Shown piece by piece: positions 45,631 through 56,778 of a stretch of 64,000 bases of DNA. The stretch's first letter is position 1, and each line of letters opens with the position of its first letter. Source of the DNA: Polytrichum commune (taxonomy: Eukaryota; Streptophyta; Polytrichopsida; Polytrichales; Polytrichaceae). Under the pieces are notes generated by a model. The model had not been told where the DNA came from. It worked only from the letters and a program-made list of their open reading frames with translations, and made no database searches. Location of the stretch: positions 13,890,501-13,954,500 of the forward strand of contig OX485808.1 in the NCBI GenBank assembly GCA_950295325.1, read 5' to 3'. The position numbers were made by a program, and so were the translations under genes.

Positions 45631-46307
45631 GGGAAGAAGCGGAAAAAATCCTAAGGTGTGATTTTGGTAGCTTAAGTATTGTTTGATTAGGGTGGCGGCT
45701 CACCCTAAACAACTAGGGTAGACCCCGTCCGTTAACGCACATGGTCTATGTGCCCAGCTGGAGGCCTAGCAAAGTTGCGCGCATAGACCTTGTGCGTTGT
45801 GGGAGCCCAAAAATCCAAGGAAGTCCGGATTGGCTCCATATTCGGATTAATATCCGGATAATACCCTGGGGTTGCTATTAAAGTAGGGCTTCCTAGGGTA
45901 GGTTAGTTGTTTTACGAAATAAGGTTCTAGGCATCCGCCTTACGCGTTAAAATGGTTAGAACGGATATTTTGGCTGGACCGGAACTTAATCCGGGGAGAC
46001 CGTTTAAAAACGGTCCGGTCCGGAAAATGGTTACACCGGAATCCGAACGGTTGCAACGGAATCTGAACGGTTGCGGAGGAAACGGTTACGGACCCAGACC
46101 CGTTAGAGGAAGAGGGAGAGAGTACTTAAGGGATTTTTTCCCCTTCTCCGAGCCATTTGCGCGAGCGGCATTGTTGAGAGAACGAGTGGTGAGCTGTTTT
46201 TTTCGAGTCATCAGCAGTTGCTTTGCTAGGGTTCCTTAATGGTTAGCGGATAGAATTCCGGAGGGAAGAACCCGGGGATTGTTGGAGGTTTGAGGGTGTG
46301 AAGCAAA
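45631..46307. other. 5' part of a retroelement; palindrome relic; no ORF
   Basis: CCGTTAACGCACATGG (45731-45746) resembles the palindromes at 62.5-63.2 kb. TGTGGGAGCCCAAAAATCC at about 45797 is like the start of the LTR family below (TGTGAGCCCAAAA), so a degenerate or partial 5' LTR is possible. From about 45950 the sequence becomes GC-richer and has many CCGGA motifs, leading into the ORF. Confidence 0.4.
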
Positions 46308-47093
46308 ATGCCGGAAGCACGAGAGGAAGATGAGAGGGAGCAGGTCCCAATTCCCGTGAAACCTGTATCGCCGGCCACCCCAAAGAGAGATTCCGAGGTG
46401 AAGGAGCTCATAGAGGAGCTTAGCCGGATGGGTTGCGAGGGATTACTCGCCAAGCCCTGGAACCTCCGAGCGGAAGCCACATTGCGGGAATTTCTATTCG
46501 AGAGAGGCAATCAGTGGTTTCGGACCATTAGGCAGGATCCGGAGAAATGGACGTCGGAGGTATGGGCTGGGGTTTACGGATTTCCGAGAGAAAAGGGCGA
46601 GGGCTGGGCTAGCCGCCGGGATAATTTTTATGTAGGGAAATTCCGAACGGATCCTGATCCGAAGGACGGATTCCATCCCGGGAATTGCCGGAACCTTAGA
46701 GAGCGGAGAGTGATAGAATTCATCCTCCCCATACTTAGTCCGGAAAAGCCTAAGCGGCTTAGCATCACTATGGCCAACACCCTGTTTGGAACGATGTCCA
46801 GAGTCCGACCCGTCAATTGGGGTAGATTAATTCAGGAGTATGTGGAGAAATCTCTCCCCCACATTTGCTGGAAACCCTCCTATCTCTTTCCCTACATCCT
46901 CCATCTCTATCAGCACCACGGTTGCGTCAACGAAGCGGAAGAGGATTTGCTGACGATAGCGGAAGACAAAGTGGTGTACAAGCTCGGTCCGGAAGTCGAG
47001 ATTCCGGAAACCGGAACAGAGGACTCGAGCGACACCGTGTTTCCGGAACCACCTCCCGCTTCGTCCCCACCGAAAGTCCGGAAACCAGCCTGA
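46308..47093 (+). CDS. 261-aa plant retroelement protein (putative plant transposon protein family)
   Basis: The frame is intact. It has an acidic N-terminus (MPEAREEDEREQ), a conserved-looking core (NQWFRTIRQDPEKWTSEVWA, then MANTLFGTMSRVRPVNWGRL and KPSYLFPYILHLYQHHGC), and a Pro/Glu-rich tail. The core order resembles the 'putative plant transposon protein' domain common in plant LTR elements, whose role is unknown; this match is from memory and moderate. The ORF is the only coding sequence between the possible 5' LTR and the 3' LTR that starts 51 bp after its stop, following the purine-rich GGAGGGA. Codons are GC-rich compared with the flanks. Confidence 0.6.
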   Translation: MPEAREEDEREQVPIPVKPVSPATPKRDSEVKELIEELSRMGCEGLLAKPWNLRAEATLREFLFERGNQWFRTIRQDPEKWTSEVWAGVYGFPREKGEGWASRRDNFYVGKFRTDPDPKDGFHPGNCRNLRERRVIEFILPILSPEKPKRLSITMANTLFGTMSRVRPVNWGRLIQEYVEKSLPHICWKPSYLFPYILHLYQHHGCVNEAEEDLLTIAEDKVVYKLGPEVEIPETGTEDSSDTVFPEPPPASSPPKVRKPA

Positions 47094-48268
47094 CCACCAC
47101 CACGACAGGAAGCCGGACCCAACCGGGAAGTGCCCTGGAGGGATGTGAGCCAGATTATGTGCCCACATGTGCTGTTAAGTTTAAACCACAGTAGAAATTA
47201 GGATTTGGATTTTTGTTGATTATTATAAAACATAAAAAGTGTGCGGTCTTGAGTGAAGTTATGGTTTTGACTTTGAGTTAGGGTGATGCCCTGTAAGGTT
47301 AGAAGGGTAAGGGGGAATTAATGGATTCACGGTCAAAGGATTGTTTCACTTAGGCTTTAGGATAAGAAGGAAGGGTTATTAGCCGAATTAGGAGCTGGGA
47401 ATGTTAGTTCAGAGCTTGGGACACTATGACCTAGACAATCACGGGACTGAGGAGGATCGGCAGTTGGGGAAGGCGGAGCTGGGTGCTCGGAGGAGGTGTG
47501 CTCTCAAAGACGGTAGGAGAAGGGGGATTAGAGAAAAACAGGCGGCAGGGGTACCAGCGCGGATGGGCAGCTAATCGCGAGGATGTGGATTCTGGTTCTT
47601 CGGGTCAGCAATGGCTAGATGGACGAAGAAGGTGGCCGGCATGGCTGCCGGATGAGGAATGGCCAGAATGAGGGAGCAGGTGTGGCCACCAGCCGAACTG
47701 AATGAGTGCGGCATTATAAGCTGGCAATGTGGGTGGCCGAAAGGGTAGAGCTACTGGGAGAATCGCCTCAGAGAGGAGGGTGAGGTTACTGAACTAATAA
47801 TATGGAAGGTTGCAATTCAGTCAAAATCTGTTGGAATGATACTGAGCAGTTGTGAATTCGAGGAAAGCACTGCCTCGGAAGGGTGGGCTTCCAGATGAGG
47901 ACCATACAAAGCTACCACAGTGAGCTAGCACTCAGAATTGATTCAAAGCCCCACTACAAGGAAATGGGTGTATAATTGACAAAAATGTGACACTAAAATG
48001 TCCGAAGTCACAAAATCAGCTCAAAGCTATGAGTTTTTGTCAATTCGGACAATATTCAAAATTTGTGTCAATTTTCTGTCATCAGATTTATATATTTCAT
48101 GTTTAACTTATTCCCTTCACCTGAGCATGTGTCTCATATTTATTAACAACAAAAGGTGTTACAAAAGGTGTTACAAAAGGTTTTTAAGTATTGTAATTAC
48201 TAGTATAAGTAATTAATATAAATAATGTATTTACTATAATTAATGTAATAACTAATTTAATTAATTAA

Positions 48269-48520
48269 TGTAAATACTGAAATTACCAATTTAAGTAAAT
48301 ACTGAAATTACCCTTTTGAGTAAATACTGAAATTACCAATTTAAGTAAATACTGAAATTTTCTAATTTAAGTAAATATTGAAATTTTCTAATTTAGGTAA
48401 ATACTGAAATTTTCTAATTTAGGTAAATACTGAAATTTGCTAATTTAAGTAAATATTGAAATTTTCTAATTTAGGTAAATACTGAAATTTGCTATTTTCA
48501 GTAAAATACTGAAATTATTG
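48269..48520 (+). repeat. Minisatellite, about ten 26-bp units
   Basis: The unit is GTAAATACTGAAATTTTCTAATTTAA with small variants. It lies within the CACTA element, where such AT-rich tandem repeats are common. Confidence 0.88.
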
Positions 48521-48747
48521 TAATTAATGTAGTTAAAATAATTACAATAATTACTGTAATAATATTTAGGAGTATTTTTGTAAATTGTTTTTAATACAAA
48601 TACAATACGTACTAATTAAAAACAGTAAATACATTAATTCTATGCTTGTTTTTACTTTCACTAATTAAAAAATATATATACATAAGTTTATAAGTCTTAT
48701 GGCTTCTTCATACAAAACTCTTACATACTTGGCCTATATCATGTAAT

Positions 48748-48917
48748 GAGCGGTGGCTTAGTGGCTAAGGCCTTCACACTATAGCCAAGAGGTTCAAGTT
48801 CGATCCCCTTGACCCCTCACCCTTGGCTTCGCCTAGGGTAGGTAGGTGGCTTTGTCCATTCGCCTAGGTTAGGTGAGGTGGCCCTTCGCCCTTAGACCTA
48901 TGTGAGTAGGCCCCGAA
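48748..48917 (+). mobile_element. tRNA-derived SINE (interrupted at its 3' part by the LTR element)
   Basis: A box TGGCTTAGTGG (48754-48764) and B box AGTTCGATCCC (48797-48807) are about 33 bp apart, as in tRNA genes and plant tRNA-related SINEs. The body that follows has GGCTTCGCCTAGG and GTGAGGTGG. It resumes after the retrotransposon at 55975 and may end in the T-rich tract near 56000. No target duplication was identified. Confidence 0.7.
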
Positions 48918-49891
48918 TGTCGCGCACCTCTCCATGAGGAGTGCCCAAAACACCATGGGCACAAGGGGGACCCCGGAGTGACACCCGGGACTTGTGGCGC
49001 CGTTGGTGAGAGGGCCCAAGTGATCCTAGTGTGGGTGAGGGCCCCGGGCGTTGGGAACGCCTCCCACCCACGAAGATTAGGAGGCACAAGGGTAAGGCCA
49101 TGAGTTATGCGTAGCTCATGGCTTGGTGATTCTAGAAAGCTCAAGAACACCTCAATCGGAGGTGTGAGCTAGGAGTTATGGCCATTTGAGTGGGGCGCTG
49201 TCCCGGGACAGCGCCCTGGTACAGCAGTGCCTGGGAGTGATTCCCGGGACTGCCAAGGTTCAAACAGGCATAACTTCCCCAAGACTTGCCCGAATGGGGC
49301 AAGTGAGGAGTCCATCGACATCTACGTGAAGCGTAGATGAAGATGAAGTGGTTGGTTGTTCTGATCGGACATCATACAAGGAAGTTATGATGGTCTGAAG
49401 CTGCTGGGGGGGTTCTAGGCCCAGCAGCTAAAGGGAAATGTCCACTTGGCCCCAACTCTTGGTAGAGAGACAAGAGGTTGGTTGACGGTGGGGTAGGGGC
49501 CCCGCGTGAAGTCCTAGAGGCTTATATGGGTGAGGTGGTGTGGCCTCACCCACCCGAGGCCGAACGGCACGGCCTCCATGGGCATTGGCCCAATGTGAGG
49601 CCATAGTTGCCTAGTATGCTTCGGGTTGTTGTAGTGTTGCTCCGGCAACGCGATGATCAACATGGGATTGGACTTCCATGGATGGAAGTCCACATCTAGG
49701 AATGGGTTACCGATTAAGGGGTGAGTCCCGAAAGTAAAGTAGGAGGGTTGGTTCCCTCCTATGAACTAAAAGGTCCGGGGTAGGAGGGGCTAACCATTAG
49801 CATGGCGGAATGCGAATGGTTAGCGCTCGTAACCTTTGCTAGAAATGAAAATTGGCAAGATTGTCAAGGGGGCTTAGCAAGGGTTGCGACA
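48918..49891 (+). repeat. 5' LTR
   Basis: TGTCGCGCACC...GGGTTGCGACA, with inverted termini TGTCGC/GCGACA. Confidence 0.95.
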
Positions 49892-49893
49892 CT

Positions 49894-49905
49894 TGGTATC
49901 AGAGC
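49894..49905 (+). promoter_or_regulatory. Primer-binding site (TGGTATCAGAGC)
   Basis: Two bases after the 5' LTR; complementary to the 3' end of plant initiator tRNA-Met, the usual primer of chromoviruses. Confidence 0.93.
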
Positions 49906-51400
49906 AGGGTTCCAAGTTTTGAGCTTGCACTTTGAGGGAAACATGGGTATAAAAAATGCGGGTTATGATGGTGAGCCCGGGGTTTCCAAAAGGTTGTGAG
50001 GCTCAAATTGGAACAAGGATCATGTGCAAGTGGAATTTGACCATAACATTGGTTCTAATGACAATGGTGGGCATGAGGGTGGATTTGGTAAGGAAAATGG
50101 AGGAGTGCTTTGAAAAGGGCTCCCGCAAACCTCAAAAAACATTTGGGGCCTAGAATACCGAAAGCACCCAAAACCTTGGAGGGCATTAATGTTGGATTGA
50201 AATTCCAATTCGAAATGCTTAGAAGGTGGTGATGTTGAAATGAACTTGGGGCACATGAGGCACGCGGGGTCTCTTAAGGCGTATATGTGCGAATTTCACA
50301 CCCAAATGAATGGTACATCTAGGATGGACGAGCTTTCTAAGAAATGCATCGTTTTAGGTGGGTTTCAAAATCGGGTGGTGAAAACCATGTTCAAGACCCC
50401 AAAGCTTCTTGAGGACGTTGTGCGAATCATAAAGATTTGAAGAGCATTGAAGCTGATGGTCCTAAGAAGAAGTTGGGTGGCACATCACCACAAAGTGGGT
50501 TTAGCTGAAAGAGGTCCCAAAGAAATGAGTGCAAATTGTTTGGTCCATTTTACTTAGGCAAAACATGTTGGTGCCGCGGACGGAATGTTGAAAGGTGGCT
50601 TTATGCTTCCAAAGCAAATCATACTTGTGCCGCGGACGGAATGTTGGGAGGTGGGTTTGTCCTACCAAGGCAATTCATGTTTGTGCCGCAGACGGAGTGT
50701 GGGAAGGTGGCTTTGTGCTACCAAGGCAAAACATGTTTGTTTTGCGGACAAACTATTAAAGATTGGTTTTGTGGCACCAAACCAATTTGTCCCACGGACG
50801 AAATGTTTAAAGTTGGCTTTGCGGACCAAGCCAAGCCAAGTTGCGGAGGACCAAATGTAAGACGATGGCATTGTGGCCAAGGCTAGTAGCCTTAATCCGA
50901 GGCCAAGTCTTTTGTATCTTGAGGCTCAAATGAATGGGAGAAATGTCTCATGGGTTAACAAAGAGGCAAGCCATTCCTTCTTGAGCCCAAAACTCACAAG
51001 GGAGTTGGGGTTTGCCGATTGATAGAGCGGGCAAGCCCACCAAGGTGCGGTTTGGAAAGGGCGAACCGCATGAGACAAAGGAGGCCGCGATGCATGTAAC
51101 CTTTCAATGTGGGACATTGGATTTTTGTCAAAATTTCACACCATGTGAAATAGATGAAATGCATGTCATTGTGAAGGCCGCCTTCTTTGAAACTCACATG
51201 ATAGATGTGAGGTGCAAGCCGGTGTGCTTGCGGTGCATTATGATGTGTCATAATGGCAATGAGTTGATGTTCAAATTGACAAGGACTCCTATGGTAGGAG
51301 GACCCAAGGTGAATTCGGTCTTAATAAACCAAATGAAAAATAAAAAACATAATGGTCGTGGTTCAATTGGAACAACTCCAAGGAATGTATGGGGAGGCTA
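49906..51400 (+). pseudogene. Gag and protease remnant with repeated zinc-knuckle-like units
   Basis: Gag frames are broken (50240-50440 retains a short capsid-like stretch). At 50530-50880 about five imperfect units of roughly 58 bp recur (GCGGACGGAATGTTGAAAGG and variants, each with CCAAGGCAA), giving Cys-rich translation such as KTCLFCGQTIKDWFCG. They look like an amplified CCHC knuckle region. The 51010-51400 frame, open for 129 codons, may be the protease region but lacks a clear D-S/T-G. Confidence 0.6.
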
Positions 51401-52520
51401 GGAAAGATGGGCCTCCCCCAAACCACATTGGTGGGATGTTGGTGAGATACAAGGATGTATTCACCAATGTGTTGCCCAAAAAGTTACCGCCAAGGAGTGA
51501 AAAATAACTTTGCTCAATGAGAAATTGAGTTCTTGAGGTATGTGGTGACAAAGGAAGTTGGTGGACGAACATGATGAATGTCAAGGCAATCCAAAAGGAG
51601 AATTGGCCTTTCATTCAAAAAGGGCTTAGGTCATTTGTTGGCCTAGCCAACTACTACCACCACTTCATTCGAGAGTTTTGAAGGTTGCTAGGACCTTATT
51701 CAACTTATTGAGGAAAATGGCTATCCCAAGAGTGGGATGAGCCTTGTCACCAAGCCTTTAGGAAGCTCAAGAGCAAGTTCTCTTCACAAGATGTGGTTAA
51801 GTTTTCGGATTTTCATAAGCATTTTGAGGTGCACATGGAGGCGAAGGACTTTACCATTGGCGGATGTTGATCCAAGATGGATGACCATTGCTTATGGGAG
51901 CATTAAGCTCCATGGTTGTCGAACCTTGTTCGGCTTGTGCAAGAAATGGTTATCCCAAAAGAGGGATGAGCCTTGCCACAAAGCCTTTGGGAAGCTTGAG
52001 AGCAAGTTCTCCTCGCTGCCCGTGCTCAAGTTTGCGGCGTTTGACAAACCTTTTGAGGTGCATACGGGGGCAAGTGACTTTGTCATTGGCAGATGGTTAA
52101 TGTAAGATGGATGGCCATTGCATATGAGAGCGTTAAGCTTGATGGTTATCCGACCTTATCCGACTTGTGGAAGAAATGGCTATCCCAAGAGTGGGATGAG
52201 CCTTGCCACCAAGTCTTTGGGGAGCTTGAGAGCAAGTGTTCTTAGACGCCCGTGCTCAAGTTCGCGGAGCTTGACAAACCTTTTGAGGTGCATACGGAGG
52301 TGAGTGACTTTGCCAATGGCGGATTGTTGATGTAAGATGGATGGCCATTGCATATGGGAGCATGAAGCTCGATGGTTGTCAAAGAAGACAACCAACTCAT
52401 GACAAAGAACTTCTTTGCCGTAGTGCATTGCTTGAAGATGTGGCGACACTATTTGGGGTCGCACAAAGCAAAGGTCTACATGGACAATGTGTCCTAAAAG
52501 AATTTTGACATTCAGGCGCA
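51401..52520 (+). pseudogene. RT/RNase H remnant with a triplicated segment
   Basis: VGLANYYHHFIREF at about 51,640 marks the RT connection. The following block EWDEPCHQAFRKLKSKFSS, then HFEVHMEAKDFTIGG, is the RT-RNase H junction of gypsy pol. This block is present three times in tandem, starting at 51717, 51946 and 52176 (spacings 229 and 230 bp). Stops and frame changes occur in each copy. Most of the RT core upstream (fingers and YxDD) is not recognisable. Confidence 0.8.
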
Positions 52521-53730
52521 AGTGAGCGCCAAGTCATTGCGGTGGCATGATAGTTTGGCGCTTATGAAGGTGGATTTGATCCACAAACCGGACCGTGGAA
52601 ATGTGGTGCCGGATGCGCGAAGTAGACCGGAAGAGTTCCAAGCAATGAGAACCATCCAAACCTTATGGCTAATGTGTGCCGGCGAAGGAAACTTGTGATG
52701 CAAGATACGGGAGGGGTAAATTAACTACCCCAAAGCACAAAAGCTTTTAGGTGAGCTTTGCAAGAGCAAGGTGCTCAAAGAGGTTAAGTTGGTGGACGGA
52801 TTGTTCAAGTGCAAGCAAAGTTGGGTGTATGTGCCACACGGCAAGTTGAGGCTATCAGTTTTGAAGGAGGAATATGATAGTCTTATTGCCGGCCATAGAG
52901 GAGAAAGGAAAAGCCGCCATAGAATGGTGTCAAAGACGTACCATTGGGGGTGCATAAAGGAGGATATAACCCACTTTGTGAAGGCGTGAATAAAGTGCCA
53001 AGGGAATCGAGCCTCTTACCAAAAGCAAGGCGGTTTCTTGCAACCGTTGCCTATCCCGTCGGCGCCATGGCATAGTATGTGCATGGACTTGATCACAAGT
53101 TTGCCGGAGTCACATGGGTATGATGCCATCTTGTTGATGGTAGAGCGGTTTGCCAAGTGGGCACACATGGTGCCGATTGTGGGAACCGCCACCGCGTTGG
53201 AGACCGCATAGCCTTTTCTCAAAAGATGGTTGAGGCACCACGCGTTGCCAAGAGTGATTGTGTGGGATCAAGATCCAAAGTTCACAAGTGCATTTTCAAT
53301 GCATTTCTCTAAGGAGGTCGGAATGAAACTAAGGTTTAGCACGGCCTTGCATTCCCAAATGAATGGGAAAGCGGAGCATGTGAATGGAGTCTTGAAGCAA
53401 TACTTGAGAAACTTGGTGGGGGCGGACCAAAGAGATTGGGAGGACTATATGGGTCCAGCGGAGTGTAATTGCAATGTAGCCACGCACTTGCCTACCAAGG
53501 GGTGGTATTTCGTGGTGGCTTATGGAGTGGATGCGCTCCAACCTATTAACCTTGCTCTCGAGGGGGCACATTCAACACTAGAGTTCAACCAAGATGGTGA
53601 GGACTTGGCCAAGGATGGTAAACAAGTCTTGGAGATGACCAAGTTGTTGGTGGAGAAAGCCCGAAGGTGCTACGAAGTGCAAATCAATGCCGGAAGACAC
53701 AAAGTGGAGTATGAGGTGGGCCAATAAGGT
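52521..53730 (+). pseudogene. Integrase remnant
   Basis: The H/C finger region reads AGHRGERKSRHRMVSKTYHW, then DITHFVKA, a TGA stop where the first Cys should be, then IKCQ. The catalytic triad is readable: D in MDLITSLP (53086), D in VWDQDPKFTS (53266) and E in NGKAEHVNG (53374). A second stop (TAG) lies between the first two Asp residues at about 53208. VERFAKWAH replaces the usual VDRFSK.AH. Confidence 0.85.
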
Positions 53731-54029
53731 GTTGTTGAATGTGGACAACTTCACCTTGGGGAAAGCCTTACTTCAAAGTTCATGTCCAAAATTGGAGCTT
53801 CGTTTTCCATTGTGGAACAAGTATTCAAGGACATGTATAAGTTGGAATTACCGCCGGAGATCAAAGTGCATCCGACATTTCATGTCTCATTACGAAAGTC
53901 ATTTTAGGACGCCACCTTGTGGCCCGATCACAAGCAAGTGATTAGGCCACGTCCCGACCTTGTAGAGGTCATTTGGAACATGAGGTAAGAGGGCAAGTGT
54001 AGGAAGCCCAAGTGAGAATGAAAGAAAAT

Positions 54030-54182
54030 GTACAAAGGAGTACTTGGTGAAATGGTGAGGATACCATGAGAAAGAAACCGCTTGGGTGGCGGCAAGAGAC
54101 ATGGTGAACACCAATGAATTGGTGAAGCACTTTGAACAAACTAAGGCTAAGGATTCCAATAAAATGAAGCGTAGGCATTGAT
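54030..54182 (+). pseudogene. Chromodomain remnant at the end of pol
   Basis: KEYLVKW, a TGA stop, then GYHEKETAWVAARDMVNTNE: the aromatic and W-positions of a retroelement chromodomain are evident. It ends at the first of two purine-tract copies. Confidence 0.78.
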
Positions 54183-54213
54183 GAGGACATCAATCTCCTT
54201 TAGTGGGGGAGAG
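54180..54213 (+). repeat. Polypurine-tract segment, upstream duplicate (partner 54962-54995)
   Basis: GATGAGGACATC, then TTTAGTGGGGGAGAG here; GATGAGGGCATC, then TTTGGTGGGGGTGAG directly before the 3' LTR. The 34-bp segments differ at five or so positions and enclose about 750 bp without coding sequence. Confidence 0.8.
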
Positions 54214-54961
54214 ACGCTAGTAGCACACTTAGCTTCGAGGCTAATTGCTCCACAACATGAACTTGTTCTTTGGCTTGAGGGAATAAAGTCCAAACTTTAG
54301 TGGTGCAAAGAGAAAAGTATGAGATGAGGTCCTAGTCTTGTACTTGTGCTTGGTTAATGGAAGAGGGAGAATAGATATGCCAAACTAGGTTGGGTAAGCC
54401 GAGTAATTGGGGGCCATGGCTTGGAGGGGTCTTGGATAAAACCAAGAAACTTCTTAGTTGTGGGCTTGTCCGGGCGGGGACAAGGTGATGGCGCGTGCTC
54501 ATAAAAGTGCTACCCGCGAGCTAACGAGAGTTGGCGCATGGGAGTCATGAACCCATGTCTCGAAAGAGCAAAGTGGGAACCGAGTCGGGCGGGACTTGGC
54601 ATCACCCCCGTGCGATTGAGGCGTGGCTTAACAATGGAAAGCCATCTCGGAGTTGCAACCGAGACAACTTAGTGGAAGCGTTGAGGTCTCGCCTAGATGT
54701 GTCACGTTAGGCTAGTGGAGCCTAACGGGGGAGGCCCCAAAGTAGGGGCAACCCAAGTGAGTCCCAAAGTAGGTGGGTCTAATATAGGTTAGGTCCTTGG
54801 ATGAGAGATCCAAGGTCGCTAACGGACCACCTAGAAACGACACCTTTGGGACTATGCCAAATTTGTAGATGCATTGTGGGGGTCGCGCCCTAAGGTAAAC
54901 ACAATGCCGCACCATAGAGGATGGCAACTTGAGAATTGGTGTGCCGACTACGAGTATAGTC
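54214..54961 (+). other. Noncoding block between the two polypurine segments
   Basis: No gene. It is not LTR sequence of this family. Its position suggests an extra 3' internal region gained by recombination with another element. Confidence 0.5.
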
Positions 54962-54995
54962 GATGAGGGCATCGACTCCGTTTGGTGGGGGTGAG

Positions 54996-55969
54996 TGTCG
55001 CGCACCTCTCCATGAGGAGTGCCCAAAACACCATGGGCACAAGGGGGACCCCAGAGTGACACCCGGGACTTGTGGCGCCGTTGGTGAGAGGGCCCAAGTG
55101 ATCCTAGTGTGGGTGAGGGCCCCGGGCGTTGGGAACGCCTCCCACCCACGAAGATTAGGAGGCACAAGGGTAAGGCCATGAGTTATGCGTAGCTCATGGC
55201 TTGGTGATTCTAGAAAGCTCAAGAACACCTCAATCGGAGGTGTGAGCTAGGAGTTATGGCCATTTGAGTGGGGCGCTGTCCCGGGACAGCGCCCTGGTAC
55301 AGCAGTGCCTGGGAGTGATTCCCGGGACTGCCAAGGTTCAAACAGGCATAACTTCCCCAAGACTTGCCCGAATGGGGCAAGTGAGGAGTCCATCGACATC
55401 TACGTGAAGCGTAGATGAAGATGAAGTGGTTGGTTGTTCTGATCGGACATCATACAAGGAAGTTATGATGGTCTGAAGCTGCTGGGGGGGTTCTAGGCCC
55501 AGCAGCTAAAGGGAAATGTCCACTTGGCCCCAACTCTTGGTAGAGAGACAAGAGGTTGGTTGACGGTGGGGTAGGGGCCCCGCGTGAAGTCCTAGAGGCT
55601 TATATGGGTGAGGTGGTGTGGCCTCACCCACCCGAGGCCGAACGGCACGGCCTCCATGGGCATTGGCCCAATGTGAGGCCATAGTTGCCTAGTATGCTTC
55701 GGGTTGTTGTAGTGTTGCTCCGGCAACGCGATGATCAACATGGGATTGGACTTCCATGGATGGAAGTCCACATCTAGGAATGGGTTACCGATTAAGGGGT
55801 GAGTCCCGAAAGTAAAGTAGGAGGGTTGGTTCCCTCCTATGAACTAAAAGGTCCGGGGTAGGAGGGGCTAACCATTAGCATGGCGGAATGCGAATGGTTA
55901 GCGCTCGTAACCTTTGCTAGAAATGAAAATTGACAAGATTGTCAAGGGGGCTTAGCAAGGGTTGCGACA
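54996..55969 (+). repeat. 3' LTR
   Basis: 974 bp, same termini as the 5' LTR and nearly identical to it; followed by the CCGAA duplication. Confidence 0.95.
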
Positions 55970-56778
55970 CCGAATGCGAGGGTGGATTACTAATCTAGGA
56001 TTTTTTTATTAGTATAACTTGGACATTAAACCACATCACCATGGGTAAATGACGAGGTAAAGAGAATCCAACATGGCAAGGGGGCCGGAGTAAATGGAAT
56101 CCTACGTGTATAATTGTCCCAGATGACAAAGAAATTGACAGAACTCTGTTAATTGTATGACCGAATCAAGGTGCCCTATATGACACCCAAATTAACAGAA
56201 TTTCGTCACATTTTTGTCAAATAGGTCATATAAACTCTTGTAGTGCCCAAACAACACAATGAATCAAGGCAGCAGGGCAAGCCTGGGAGATTAGTCTGAT
56301 CGAGACAGAGGGTGGCTACTTGCAGAAACGGTATGAAGGAGGCCAGCAAGCGTGTTGGACCAGGCTTGACGCCCCCTGAAGTGATCTTCTAAGCTGCCGA
56401 CTGGGAGGAAGCCTATTGACGAGCATTGACGGGCATGCACCGGTCACAAAACAACGTAGTTTCCTTGGCAGGGAGTCGACAATGTAGTAAGGAAATTGAG
56501 TTGTTAGGGAAGGTCTGGGACCTGGTTAAGTGAAGGGAAGGTAGCTGGGGCTCACGGAAGTAGGGTTAGGTAGTTAGAAACTTGGGAGCTAGCATTGGTG
56601 AAGGAAATATGAGGAGACTCATGACCTTGGAAAAGGGAGTGAAGTTTGAATGTGAATGGTGTGATTATTTAGAGTGTGATGGGTGAGAGTAGGGATGAAG
56701 AAGCATTCTTCAATGCTTGTGTTAGTATTAATGAAATAAAATGCACATGTTGATGTGACCATTGGGGAATTGGGACAA

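Larger units (their letters stand above)
48918..55969 (+). mobile_element. Complete-length Ty3/gypsy chromovirus, 7,052 bp, young LTRs, dead interior
   Basis: The two LTRs are each 974 bp; reading them side by side I found two differences (G/A near 48965 and G/A near 49854). A perfect 5-bp duplication CCGAA flanks it (48913-48917 and 55970-55974). A primer site for initiator tRNA-Met follows the first LTR. Gag, protease, RT/RNase H, integrase and chromodomain remnants follow in gypsy order, but all contain stops or frame changes. Recent insertion of a coding-dead element implies it was mobilised by proteins from another copy. Confidence 0.95.
47952..56245. mobile_element. CACTA-type (En/Spm) DNA element, non-autonomous, carrying nested insertions
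   Basis: The left end is CACTACAAGGAAATGG, the right end is the complement of CACTACAAGAGTTT, and TTGACAAAAATGTGAC is shared about 28 bases in. A 3-bp duplication CCC flanks it (47949-47951 and 56246-56248), as expected for this superfamily. Without the retrotransposon and SINE-like sequence it is only about 1.2 kb, with a minisatellite and no transposase. Confidence 0.88.
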
